From positions 68,908-132,907 of the forward strand of contig JAWBRV010000003.1 in the NCBI GenBank assembly GCA_038843675.1: 64,000 nucleotides of DNA, written 5' to 3'. Within the stretch, counting starts at the first letter, position 1. Each line of letters begins with the position of its first letter. Of this stretch, positions 16,286-24,381 are shown in pieces. The position numbers and the translations under genes are program-made. The notes under the pieces were generated by a model. The model was not told the origin of the DNA and searched no databases. It saw only the letters and a program-made list of their open reading frames with translations. The stretch is from Candidatus Bathyarchaeia archaeon (GTDB taxonomy: Archaea; Thermoproteota; Bathyarchaeia; 40CM-2-53-6; CALIRQ01).

Positions 16286-16954
16286 CTAAGGGGCCATGCA
16301 GGATGGATCCGCCCTCATTAGGAAATCCCTCAACTTTAGGATTGGCACGATGGCCACCCCGTCCTTAACCCCAATCCCGCGGTCCAGAAGCGTCAAAACC
16401 ACCGGCCATAGGATCGCGCCATTCGGCATCCCCATAGCTTGGCCCAAACCGGTCCTCTCGAGCCACTTCCCGAGCTCCTCGGTTCTCTTCCTCTGGGCCT
16501 CCGCCGCCTTCAGGATCTCGCCCTCGCTGGCGCGCCTCCAGCGCTTGCAATCGATCGAGAGCGAGAAGAGGGGGCCGATGGCCAAAAGATCCACCTCGGT
16601 CCACCTCTCCCCCTTAAACCTTAGGTGCTTAACGCACTTGAAGCCCATATCCCTCAGGATCTCCTCAGCGAAATCCTCGAACCCCCTCCAATCCAAAGCC
16701 CTCCCCACGGAATCGGGCCCCGCGCCGTTCTCGATCGCGAAGAGCGCTAGCCCCAGCCTTTGCGCAGCGCTGGCGGAAATCCGATCCCCCTCCAATCCCA
16801 ATAGGCCTCTCTCGGCCATCTCGGCCAGCCTTTCCCTCAGCACGACACCCGGGTACTTTGATTCGAGCTCAGAGATCCTGATCGGCCCCTCCCCGGGCTT
16901 GAGTTTCCTAAGGAGCTCGAGGGCCAAGAGCCTTAGCCATGGGCGTTCGCTCAT
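16286..16954 (-). CDS. Putative PD-(D/E)XK nuclease-like protein with N-terminal helix-turn-helix
   Basis: About 222 residues. The first 85 look like a winged helix (ISELESKYPGVVLRERLAEMAERGLL). Residues from about 90 contain WRGFEDFAEEILRDMGF, then WTEVDLLAIG, then SLSIDCKRWRR. This Glu...Asp...(D)CK spacing is that of Mrr-like restriction-endonuclease folds. The Asp in EVDLL and the Lys in DCKRW would be catalytic. ATG 16954 is chosen over TTG 16969 because GGATGG lies just before it. Its role, for example in DNA repair or defence, is unknown. It lies upstream of moaA on the same strand, 67 bases away. Confidence 0.55.
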   Translation of the reverse strand: MSERPWLRLLALELLRKLKPGEGPIRISELESKYPGVVLRERLAEMAERGLLGLEGDRISASAAQRLGLALFAIENGAGPDSVGRALDWRGFEDFAEEILRDMGFKCVKHLRFKGERWTEVDLLAIGPLFSLSIDCKRWRRASEGEILKAAEAQRKRTEELGKWLERTGLGQAMGMPNGAILWPVVLTLLDRGIGVKDGVAIVPILKLRDFLMRADPSCMAP

Positions 16955-17177
16955 ACCATCCGCCCCCAATAGCAGCGGTGGATTAAAGCATATCTCGGGC
17001 CCGATTCGCGGGCCCTAACTCCAGTTGGAAAGGTTTTTAGCGACCTTGGGGATGGGGCTACGGGGCGAGGGGATGGCTCCTTGGAATGGGGGATGGGGTC
17101 CAGCTCTAGGAAGGGTCGATTTTCCAAGGCTCACGGGAGGGGGACCAATAATCGTAGGGCGACATCGGTGAGGGGGG

Positions 17178-17711
17178 ATGGGTGAGAAATATGCCCTCGG
17201 AAATTATGTCCTAAGGAAGTTCTCCGAGGCCGATCTGGATAAGGTCATGAGGATAAATAAGGAATGCCTCCCCGAGAACTACACACCGTTCTTTTATTTG
17301 GATCTGCATCGGAGCTTCCCAAACTCCTTCATAGTCGCGGAGCTTAATGGGGAGATACTCGGCTATATCATGTGCCGGGTTGAATGGAGCCTATCGGAGT
17401 TCGATAGATGGAGATTAGCCAAGAAGGGACACATAATCTCAATCGCGGTCCTCCCGGAGCATCGCAGGAAGGGCATAGGGAGGGCCCTCATGATCGAGGC
17501 GATGAAGGCCTTGTGGGACTATGGGGCGAACGAGATATACCTAGAGGTCAGGGTCACGAACCATCCTGCCATCAACCTCTATAGGGATCTGAAGTTTGAG
17601 ATAGTGAACAGGATAAGGCATTATTATAGCGATGGGGAAGACGCCTATGTAATGGCAAGGAGATGGGAGCCCGGGGCCGGGGATTACAAGACCCAAGGTA
17701 AATCAATATAA
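17178..17711 (+). CDS. GNAT N-acetyltransferase (RimI/Ard1-like)
   Basis: A 177-residue GNAT protein of the kind that acetylates protein N-termini in archaea. Motif A, which binds acetyl-CoA, is visible as HIISIAVLPEHRRKGIGRAL (about residues 77-96). Motif B follows as NHPAINLYRDLKFE and then HYYSDGEDAYVMAR, as in Ard1/RimI. A GGTGAGGGG ribosome site precedes the ATG. The C-terminal 15 residues beyond MARRW look disordered. The next gene lies 44 bases downstream on the same strand but has no obvious functional link. Confidence 0.88.
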   Translation: MGEKYALGNYVLRKFSEADLDKVMRINKECLPENYTPFFYLDLHRSFPNSFIVAELNGEILGYIMCRVEWSLSEFDRWRLAKKGHIISIAVLPEHRRKGIGRALMIEAMKALWDYGANEIYLEVRVTNHPAINLYRDLKFEIVNRIRHYYSDGEDAYVMARRWEPGAGDYKTQGKSI

Positions 17712-17755
17712 AGTTCTAACAAATCTTCCGTTAGGCCATTTGGGGGACGCGCGAG

Positions 17756-19162
17756 ATGAGGATACCCGGAATAAGGGAGGAAGTTGTGGAGAAGCTAAAG
17801 TTCATGTTCGAACCGGATTCGGTCGCGGTGGTGGGGGCCTCGAGGGATCCGGAGAAGATAGGTTATCAATGCTTGAAGAACCTCGTCGAGGGCGGCTACG
17901 AGGGGAGGATCTATCCGATAAACCCGAACGCCGAGGAGATAATGGGGCTGAAATGCTTCCCATCGGTATTAGAGGTCCCGGGCGAGATCGACCTAGCGTT
18001 AATAGTGGTCCCGGCGAGGATAGCGAAGAAAGCGGTGGAGGATTGCGCGAGGAAGGGCGTTAGGACCGTGGCCATGATCACGGCAGGCTTCAGCGAGATA
18101 GGAAACAAGGAGGGGGAGGACGAGATAGTGAGGATATGCAGGGAGAATGGGATCCCGCTCCTCGGGCCTAATATAGTGGGGATCGCCAATAGCTGGAAGA
18201 AATGCAATGCCAGCTTCTGCCAATCCCTGCCCTATGCCGGTAAGACGGCCTTCATATCCCAAAGCGGGGCCTTGGCGATCGCCCTGATCGGCTGGACTTG
18301 GCTCTATAGGGTGGGACTCTCCTCGATGGCGAGCATAGGGAACAAGGCCGATGTGGACTTCTCGGAGCTGATACTCTATTTCGGGGAGAGGGACGAGCAT
18401 ACGAATTGCATAGCCATGTACATAGAGGGCTTGGACGCGGGCCCCGAGTTCATGGAGGCCTGTAGGAGGGTTAGCCCCAAGAAGCCGCTCGTGGCCCTCA
18501 AGGCCGGAAAATCGGAGAGAGGGGTAGCGGCCGCCGCCTCCCATACGGGATCCTTGGCGGGCGCCCCCTTGATCTATTCTGCGGCATTCAAGCAATGCGG
18601 GGTCATAGAGGTCAACTCGCTCATAGAGCTTTTCGATAGCGCCTTAGCCCTCTCCCTTCAGCCTCCCATGCTCGGGGACTTCCCCTTGATAATAACGAAT
18701 GGGGGAGGCGCGGGGGTTTGTGCTACCGATGCGGCGGAGCGCTATGGGATCCCGATATCCGATTCCCCGCCGGACCTTGCAAAGAGCTTAAGGAAGTACA
18801 TGCCCGAGTTCGGGAGCTCCAAGAACCCAGTGGATTTGACCGGGATGGGCACCGCTGATAAATACGAGGGGGCCATAAGGGAGGCCCTAGCGCATCCGGG
18901 GGTCGATGGCTTGGCGATATTATATTGCCACACTGCCATAACCTCCCCGATGAAGGTCGCTGAGGCCATCTATGGGCCATACTCGGAATTGAAGAACAAC
19001 AAGCCCATAGTGGCGGCCTTCATCGGTGGGAGCGAATGCGAGGAGGCGGCCCTATGGCTGAAGGAGAAAGGGGTGCCAGCGTTCCCCTCGCCGGAGCGGG
19101 CTATGAGGGCCTTGAGCGCCCTCAGGGCCTACGGGAGGATAAGGAAGCGCTTTGGTGGATGA
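17756..19162 (+). CDS. ADP-forming acetyl/acyl-CoA synthetase, alpha subunit
   Basis: The CoA-binding and ligase subunit of ADP-forming acyl-CoA synthetase, which turns acyl-CoA, ADP and phosphate into acid, CoA and ATP. The 468 residues show a CoA-binding Rossmann domain (DSVAVVGASRDPEKIGY), two flavodoxin-like CoA-ligase domains (FISQSGALAIALIGW and PLIITNGGGAGVCATDAAERYG) and the phosphorylated-histidine loop ASHTGSLAG. No ATP-grasp beta subunit is in the window, so the partner must lie elsewhere. It converges with the operon that contains indolepyruvate oxidoreductase and thiolase. That oxidoreductase makes aryl-acetyl-CoA, a natural substrate. Confidence 0.92.
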   Translation: MRIPGIREEVVEKLKFMFEPDSVAVVGASRDPEKIGYQCLKNLVEGGYEGRIYPINPNAEEIMGLKCFPSVLEVPGEIDLALIVVPARIAKKAVEDCARKGVRTVAMITAGFSEIGNKEGEDEIVRICRENGIPLLGPNIVGIANSWKKCNASFCQSLPYAGKTAFISQSGALAIALIGWTWLYRVGLSSMASIGNKADVDFSELILYFGERDEHTNCIAMYIEGLDAGPEFMEACRRVSPKKPLVALKAGKSERGVAAAASHTGSLAGAPLIYSAAFKQCGVIEVNSLIELFDSALALSLQPPMLGDFPLIITNGGGAGVCATDAAERYGIPISDSPPDLAKSLRKYMPEFGSSKNPVDLTGMGTADKYEGAIREALAHPGVDGLAILYCHTAITSPMKVAEAIYGPYSELKNNKPIVAAFIGGSECEEAALWLKEKGVPAFPSPERAMRALSALRAYGRIRKRFGG

Positions 19163-19168
19163 GGATCC

Positions 19169-19552
19169 TCAAGCGGGCCTGAATTTGTATCCATATTCGA
19201 TGAACCCTCCATCATTCTTGATCCTCCTGATCGCCACCTTCAACCTCATCCCCTCCCTGAGCTCCGTTGGATCGCAATCCACTATTTGGGACAAGATCCT
19301 GACGCCCTCCTTGAGCTGGACGATGCCGATCACATAAGGAGCCTGATCTTCGAAGCCCTTTGGGGGATGCCTTATGATCGTGTAAGCTACCAACTCCCCC
19401 TCCCCGCTCAGTCCCTCGCTCTCCAAATCCCTTCCGCCGCAGCGATCGCATATTGCCTTAGGTGGGAAATGAATCGCGCCGCAGCCCTTGCACCTCGCGC
19501 CCTCCAGCCTATATCTCCTCGGCGCCTCCCTTAGATAATTGGGAGCGCTCAA
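19169..19552 (-). CDS. DUF35 zinc-ribbon/OB-fold protein (acyl-CoA-binding partner of thiolase)
   Basis: A 127-residue DUF35 protein. A rubredoxin-like zinc ribbon (CKGCGAIHFPPKAICDRCG, four Cys at about residues 21-38) is followed by an OB-fold (GELVAYTIIRHPP to MRLKVAIRRI). In archaea these proteins bridge thiolase and HMG-CoA synthase and hold the CoA of the shared intermediate. It starts with TTG at 19552, one base after the thiolase stop. It is the last gene of the five-gene operon. Its end lies six bases from the end of the convergent acyl-CoA synthetase gene. Confidence 0.9.
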   Translation of the reverse strand: MSAPNYLREAPRRYRLEGARCKGCGAIHFPPKAICDRCGGRDLESEGLSGEGELVAYTIIRHPPKGFEDQAPYVIGIVQLKEGVRILSQIVDCDPTELREGMRLKVAIRRIKNDGGFIEYGYKFRPA

Positions 19553-19553
19553 T

Positions 19554-20711
19554 TCAATCGACCCTCCCCAGTATATGCGCAGTTATCGTCGTCCCGACCC
19601 CGCCAATGTTCTGAGCATATCCCCTCTCAGCGCCCTCCACCTGATTTTTGCCCGCCTCTCCCCTCAATTGCCTCACCAGCTCCACTATCTGGTATACTCC
19701 CGTAGCGCCCACGGGATGCCCCCTGGCTTTGAGGCCCCCGAAGGTATTCGTGGGTATCTTCCCGCCGATCTCTATACCCCCCTCCTTTACGAGCTCGGCC
19801 GCCTTGCCCCTTTCAGCGAACCCCAAGTCCTCTAGGGCGATCAAGCCCAGCACTGAGAAGGCGTCGTGGACCTCTAGGACATCGATGTCCTCGGCCCCTA
19901 ACCCAGCCTTCTTGAAGGCGGCCTCCGCCGAGGCTCTCGTCGCTTTGAAGCTCGTAAGATCATCCCTCTGATGCAGCGAGAACTTATCGATGCTCACGGT
20001 CGAGGCGAGGACCTCCACCGGCGCATCGATGATCTTGCGCGCATCTTCCAAGGGAGCCAGCAATACGGCGGCCGCCCCATCGCCTATGCCAGCGCATTCT
20101 AGCAAATGCAGCGGATCGGCGACGATCGGCGAGCTCATGACGGCCTCAACCGTTATGGGGAATCTGAATTGGGCGAACTCGTTATCGAGGGCGTGCTTAT
20201 GGCATATGACCGGGAAGCGCGCTATATCCTCATGCCCAACGCCATAAGCCCTCATATAGGCCCTAGCCACCAAGGCGTTTAGCCCAACGAAGCTCGTGCC
20301 CGTATACGCCGAGTATTCCTGATCCTCCGCCATTGCGAGCGCCTTCGTCGCCTCTTGGGTCGTTGCATCGGTCATCTTCTCCACGCCAACCACCAAGACC
20401 GAATCAGCGGCACCGGAGGCGATGAGCTGGCATCCCATGTGCACGGCCATCCCGCCCGATGCGCAAGCCGCCTCGATCTTCGCGGCCCCCGCGCCTTGGA
20501 GGCCGAGCGAATCCGCCACGAGGGCTCCCAGATGCTCTTGGTTCTGGAGATAGCCCGACATCATGTTCCCAACCAAGACGTAATCCACATCATAAAGCCC
20601 CACGTCCTCCATCGCCCTCAAGGAGGCCTCTACGGCCAAGTCCCTCAGGGCCTTATCCCAATGCTCCCCGACCTTCGTGCATCCTATGCCGATTATGGCG
20701 ATTCTCCTCAA
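19554..20711 (-). CDS. Thiolase (acetyl-CoA C-acyltransferase, archaeal type)
   Basis: A 385-residue thiolase of the archaeal/SCP-x type that makes or breaks 3-oxoacyl-CoA. The acyl-accepting Cys lies in EAACASGGMA (near residue 84). HDAFS follows near residue 290, and GGLKARGHPVGATG carries the catalytic His near 345. So the active site looks complete. It overlaps the upstream HMG-CoA synthase-like gene by four bases (TTGA) and is followed after one base by the DUF35 gene. The gene order is that of the mevalonate-pathway complex, yet it sits behind iorAB. Confidence 0.92.
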   Translation of the reverse strand: MRRIAIIGIGCTKVGEHWDKALRDLAVEASLRAMEDVGLYDVDYVLVGNMMSGYLQNQEHLGALVADSLGLQGAGAAKIEAACASGGMAVHMGCQLIASGAADSVLVVGVEKMTDATTQEATKALAMAEDQEYSAYTGTSFVGLNALVARAYMRAYGVGHEDIARFPVICHKHALDNEFAQFRFPITVEAVMSSPIVADPLHLLECAGIGDGAAAVLLAPLEDARKIIDAPVEVLASTVSIDKFSLHQRDDLTSFKATRASAEAAFKKAGLGAEDIDVLEVHDAFSVLGLIALEDLGFAERGKAAELVKEGGIEIGGKIPTNTFGGLKARGHPVGATGVYQIVELVRQLRGEAGKNQVEGAERGYAQNIGGVGTTITAHILGRVD

Positions 20712-21745
20712 GCCGATCCCCTTGAATTGCGGATGAATTTCAAGTAGGCCCTATAATCGATGCAGACCTTCCTTGAGATTTGGTTCAGGAAGTCCCCCCT
20801 CTCGCGCTCCTTTATTGCGTCCTTCACCAAGAGGCTGAAGGAATCGCTCCCGGCCCCGCTCCCGAAGGTCGCCACCAATATCCTCTCGGATGGCTTCGCC
20901 ACATCCAAGACCGCAATCAGGCCCAGCAATCCCGAAAGGGCCTCCACGTTGCCCGCCCTTGGGAGAAGGAACCCGGCCTCGATCTGCTCGGGTTTGAAGC
21001 CGAGCCTTTTGGCCAAGCCGGATGCGGACTTGGGATCATTTTGCGGCAATACTACGTGGTCGAAATCCTTAGGGCTTAGGCCGAGCCCGCTCAGGAGATC
21101 CTCCACGGAGGCCGTTACGCATTGGGCCAAGACCCTTTCGGCAAAGCGCCCGCTGTCCCTCCTCCGAGCCGACCCCCTCACCGACCAAACATCGAGCGCG
21201 TCTATCACCCAAGTCGAGCTTCCCTCAATTGAGGCTATTGAGCTATCGGTTTCGCGCCCGATCACAAAGGCGGCGGCCCCACAGGAGGAATATGCCGCAC
21301 CCTCCTCCAAAGGCTCCAGCGGGATCGAGTCAGAACCGGCGGCTATGGCGAAATCCATCATCCCGCTGCCCACGAGCCCCAAGCATAGCTGAACGGCCTC
21401 GGAGCAGGATTTGCCTGAGAAGCTTATATCGGCCGCGAGGATCGCCCCTTCCATCCCCAAGGCCTTCGATAAAATGGTCCCAATGGGCTTTTCCAAATAG
21501 GGATTGGAGGAGGTTCCGCAGAGGATCGATCCGATCTTGCTCCTTTCAACGCCAGCCATCCTCAAAGCCTTCTCGATCGCCTCCTTCGCCATTGTCACGG
21601 CGTCTTCATCCGGGCCGCAGATCGCCTTCTCGAAATCTGGTGGGGGAGATCCATGGGCCAGTGGGAGGTCCCGGATCCTTATCCTGTACTTTGGCAGATA
21701 GGCCCCGAATCCCTCGATCCCCGTTCGGGTATGGGTCCTGAACAA
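20708..21745 (-). CDS. HMG-CoA synthase-like protein lacking the catalytic triad
   Basis: A 345-residue protein with clear similarity along its whole length to archaeal HMG-CoA synthase, for example in KPIGTILSKALG and LVATFGSGAGSDSFSLLV. The three catalytic residues appear to be lost. The Glu of GSESHPYAVKP is Ser79 here (GTSSNPYLEKP). The Cys of FACKAGTEA is Gly111 (FSGKSCSEA). The His of VFHQPNGK is Pro234 (VLPQNDPK). A Cys at 114 may be a coincidence. It probably no longer condenses acetyl-CoA and may be a scaffold for the thiolase and DUF35 proteins encoded next to it. It starts with TTG three bases after iorB ends. Confidence 0.82.
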   Translation of the reverse strand: MFRTHTRTGIEGFGAYLPKYRIRIRDLPLAHGSPPPDFEKAICGPDEDAVTMAKEAIEKALRMAGVERSKIGSILCGTSSNPYLEKPIGTILSKALGMEGAILAADISFSGKSCSEAVQLCLGLVGSGMMDFAIAAGSDSIPLEPLEEGAAYSSCGAAAFVIGRETDSSIASIEGSSTWVIDALDVWSVRGSARRRDSGRFAERVLAQCVTASVEDLLSGLGLSPKDFDHVVLPQNDPKSASGLAKRLGFKPEQIEAGFLLPRAGNVEALSGLLGLIAVLDVAKPSERILVATFGSGAGSDSFSLLVKDAIKERERGDFLNQISRKVCIDYRAYLKFIRNSRGSA

Positions 21746-21746
21746 T

Positions 21747-22352
21747 CTAATAGCCCTCGATGGCCCTTATGCCCTCCTCGAAGGCCTTCAAATTGGCCTC
21801 CTCGGTCCCCTTTGGGACGTTCCTCCTTATCGATTCCTCCATCGCCCTCCTCGAGATCGGGGGCTTGGCAACCGCATAGAGGGCGCCCACCATGACGATG
21901 CTGAGCATATTTGGATTCCCAAGACTCTTAGCGATCCCAGTGCCGTCTATTATATAAACCCTCTCGGCCGAGGATCTTGCGGCCTCCATCATGGCCTCGT
22001 AATCCGGATATCTCTCCAAACCGATCCTTGAGGTGACCGGGAGGATCGGCTCACTATTGACGATTCCGAATCCCCCATCCCCCTTCAGATATTCGCAGTG
22101 TCTCAGGAACTCCATAGGCTCGAATCCGACTATCCCATCGGCCATCCCCTTGGGTATCAATGGCGAATGGATGCCTCGCCCAATCCTAATGTGGCTCACC
22201 ACGATGCCCCCCCTTTGGGCCAGCCCCCTAGATTCGGCAATCCTCACGCTCAAGCCCTCCTCAACGGCCGCCTCCCCTATGATCGTCGATGATAAGATGA
22301 CGCCTTGCCCGCCGACGCCTGCCAATATCACGTTGAGATTTTCCCTCATCAT
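21747..22352 (-). CDS. iorB: Indolepyruvate ferredoxin oxidoreductase, beta subunit
   Basis: The gamma-domain subunit of indolepyruvate:ferredoxin oxidoreductase, which oxidises aryl pyruvates to aryl-acetyl-CoA. Its hallmark is near the N-terminus: NVILAGVGGQGVILSSTIIGEAA, followed by ESRGLAQRGGIVVSHIRIG. The start is placed at ATG 22352, because it overlaps the iorA stop as ATGATGA. A longer upstream frame would run deep into iorA. At 201 residues the length is normal. It is translated directly after iorA, and the HMG-CoA synthase-like gene starts just after its stop. Confidence 0.92.
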   Translation of the reverse strand: MMRENLNVILAGVGGQGVILSSTIIGEAAVEEGLSVRIAESRGLAQRGGIVVSHIRIGRGIHSPLIPKGMADGIVGFEPMEFLRHCEYLKGDGGFGIVNSEPILPVTSRIGLERYPDYEAMMEAARSSAERVYIIDGTGIAKSLGNPNMLSIVMVGALYAVAKPPISRRAMEESIRRNVPKGTEEANLKAFEEGIRAIEGY

Positions 22353-24226
22353 ACCTCCACCTGGGCTATGGCCTTGGAGGGGCAGATCTGGGCGCATACG
22401 CCGCAACCCGTGCAGGAGTACTTATCTATGGATATCTTCCCATCCTCGATTGAGATTGCTGGGCATCCGAACTGGGATAGGCAGATCTTGCAGGCGGTGC
22501 ACCTCGTCGGATCCACCGCGTACGGCCTCGGCCGCTCGCCCCTCCGCCTCAGCCTCCCCATCTCCCTGACCGCGCACTCATGCCTCGATACCACTACGGC
22601 CGGGCCTGGGAATTTTATCGCCGATTCTATCGCCTCTATCAGCTCCCCAACCTTGAAGGAATCAACGACCTTTACGAACTCAACCCCGCATGCCTTGCAT
22701 ATTTCCTCGACGTTCAATCTCCTAGTTTCCTCTCCCATTGCGTTCATCCCCGTTGCGGGATTGGGCTGGAAGCCTGTCATGGAGGTCCAGCTATTGTCGA
22801 ATATCACGACCGTTATATTCGCATTATTATGAACGGCGTTTATCAACGGCGGGATGCCAGCATGGAAGAATGTCGATTCCCCTATAACCGCGACTATGGG
22901 TTCCTTCACCCCAGCCTTATAAAACCCGCATGCCATCCCTATGCTGGCCCCCATGCATATGCAAGTATCGTATCCATTGAGCGGCGGATATATTCCTTGG
23001 TTATAGCAACCCCTATCCCCAGCGATTATGCCCCCCTTATTGATCCTTCTCAAGGCTTGTTTAATCGAATAATAGCTGGCTCTGTGGGGGCAGCCGGCGC
23101 ATAGGAAGGGAGTCCTCCTACCGATCTCCAGCTGAACTGCTTTCGGCTTGGCGAGGAGGCCGGGTCTTGGATTGCCCAAGCCGGCGATCTTGGAGATCGC
23201 GCCGGCCACGATGTCTGGATTAAGCTCCCATTGGAGGGGGATATGCCCGGTGGACCTGCCATAAACCTTGACCGGGATCCCCTCCGCTTGCGCTATCGCC
23301 TTAACGCCCTCCTCCGTTATCGGCTCTATCTCCTCAACCACCAAGCATTCCTTAAGGCCCCTCAGGAAGTTCGCCACGAGCCTCTTGGGGATCGGGTTCG
23401 CGGAGGAGAGCTTGAGGATCGGGGCCTCTATCCCGAGGATCCCGAGGGCCTCCTTGACGTATGAATAGTTCAACCCGTTGGCTATTATGCCGAAGTCCCC
23501 CCTTGGCCCCTCGATCCAATTGAGCGGGAAGCTCTCCATTGCCTCCGCGGCCTTCGCATATTGGTTATTTAGCCATAGATGCCTCTCCCTCGCGTGCGGC
23601 GCTATGACGGCATATCTCTTCGGATCCTTCTCGAACTTGGGCTCCCTATCCTTCCTTCGCATTTCCCCGAGCTCCACATCTCCTCTAGAATGGGATATTC
23701 GGGAGGTCAGCCTGACGACTATCGGCAATTGCAAGGACTCGGAGAGATCGAAGGCCATCGGTATTATCTTCCTAGCCTCGTCGGGATCCGATGGCTCGAG
23801 GCAGGGGACCTTCCCCATCTTGGAGTAGTATCTCGTATCCTCGGCGTTTTGGGAGCTATGGGGATGGGGATCGTCGGAGACGACTACGACCAACCCGCCA
23901 TTAACTCCCGTGTAAGCTGAAACCAAGAAGGCATCGGAGATCCAATTGAAGCCCAAATGCTTGCAGGCCATCAAGGCCCTAATGCCGGAGAGCGATGCTG
24001 CGAACGCGACCTCGAAGGCGACTTTCTCATTTATGGACCATTCCGCATAAATGCCGACCTTCTTGGCAACCGCGGCTATGGAGCTGAGGATCTCAGAGGC
24101 AGGGGTCCCTGGATAAGATGTCGCGACCTTCACGCCCGCCTCTATCGCTCCGCGCGCCACCGCGCCATTCCCGGTCATCAGGACCCTCTTGCCCATGGAA
24201 TCGAGCGTAAGGTAATCGGTTTCCAT
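22349..24226 (-). CDS. iorA: Indolepyruvate ferredoxin oxidoreductase, alpha subunit
   Basis: The catalytic subunit of 625 residues. It has the pyrimidine-binding domain (MTGNGAVARGAIEAGVKVATSYPGTPASE), a transketolase-like middle domain, and the thiamine-diphosphate-binding domain with the [4Fe-4S]-type start RRTPFLCAGCPHR. GDRGCYNQGI follows. The C-terminal ferredoxin domain holds two cluster motifs, CTACKICLSQFGCP and CTGCGVCAQICP. Products are aryl-acetyl-CoA and reduced ferredoxin from aromatic amino acid breakdown. It is the first gene of the operon. ATG 24226 or, ten codons on, ATG 24196 may be the start. Confidence 0.95.
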   Translation of the reverse strand: METDYLTLDSMGKRVLMTGNGAVARGAIEAGVKVATSYPGTPASEILSSIAAVAKKVGIYAEWSINEKVAFEVAFAASLSGIRALMACKHLGFNWISDAFLVSAYTGVNGGLVVVVSDDPHPHSSQNAEDTRYYSKMGKVPCLEPSDPDEARKIIPMAFDLSESLQLPIVVRLTSRISHSRGDVELGEMRRKDREPKFEKDPKRYAVIAPHARERHLWLNNQYAKAAEAMESFPLNWIEGPRGDFGIIANGLNYSYVKEALGILGIEAPILKLSSANPIPKRLVANFLRGLKECLVVEEIEPITEEGVKAIAQAEGIPVKVYGRSTGHIPLQWELNPDIVAGAISKIAGLGNPRPGLLAKPKAVQLEIGRRTPFLCAGCPHRASYYSIKQALRRINKGGIIAGDRGCYNQGIYPPLNGYDTCICMGASIGMACGFYKAGVKEPIVAVIGESTFFHAGIPPLINAVHNNANITVVIFDNSWTSMTGFQPNPATGMNAMGEETRRLNVEEICKACGVEFVKVVDSFKVGELIEAIESAIKFPGPAVVVSRHECAVREMGRLRRRGERPRPYAVDPTRCTACKICLSQFGCPAISIEDGKISIDKYSCTGCGVCAQICPSKAIAQVEV

Positions 24227-24381
24227 TTAAGTGCCCCTTCTTTTTTCAAAGATTCGCCGCCTATTGCAGGCTATTGAAAAATAAATCTTCCGATATATGT
24301 CAAATTTATATTGAACTGAAGCTAGGCGATGATTAACTTTAAATTGCCGAAGGATATGTAAGCCGCGAGGTCGGCGATCGG
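24227..24381. promoter_or_regulatory. Divergent promoter region between iorA operon and AtuA-like gene
   Basis: On the minus strand AGATTTATTTTTC near 24274-24287 is a plausible TATA element for iorA. On the plus strand CTTTAAATT near 24337-24345 would serve the AtuA-like gene. The stretch is A/T-rich throughout. Sharing one intergenic region suggests that the two operons are regulated together. Confidence 0.45.
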
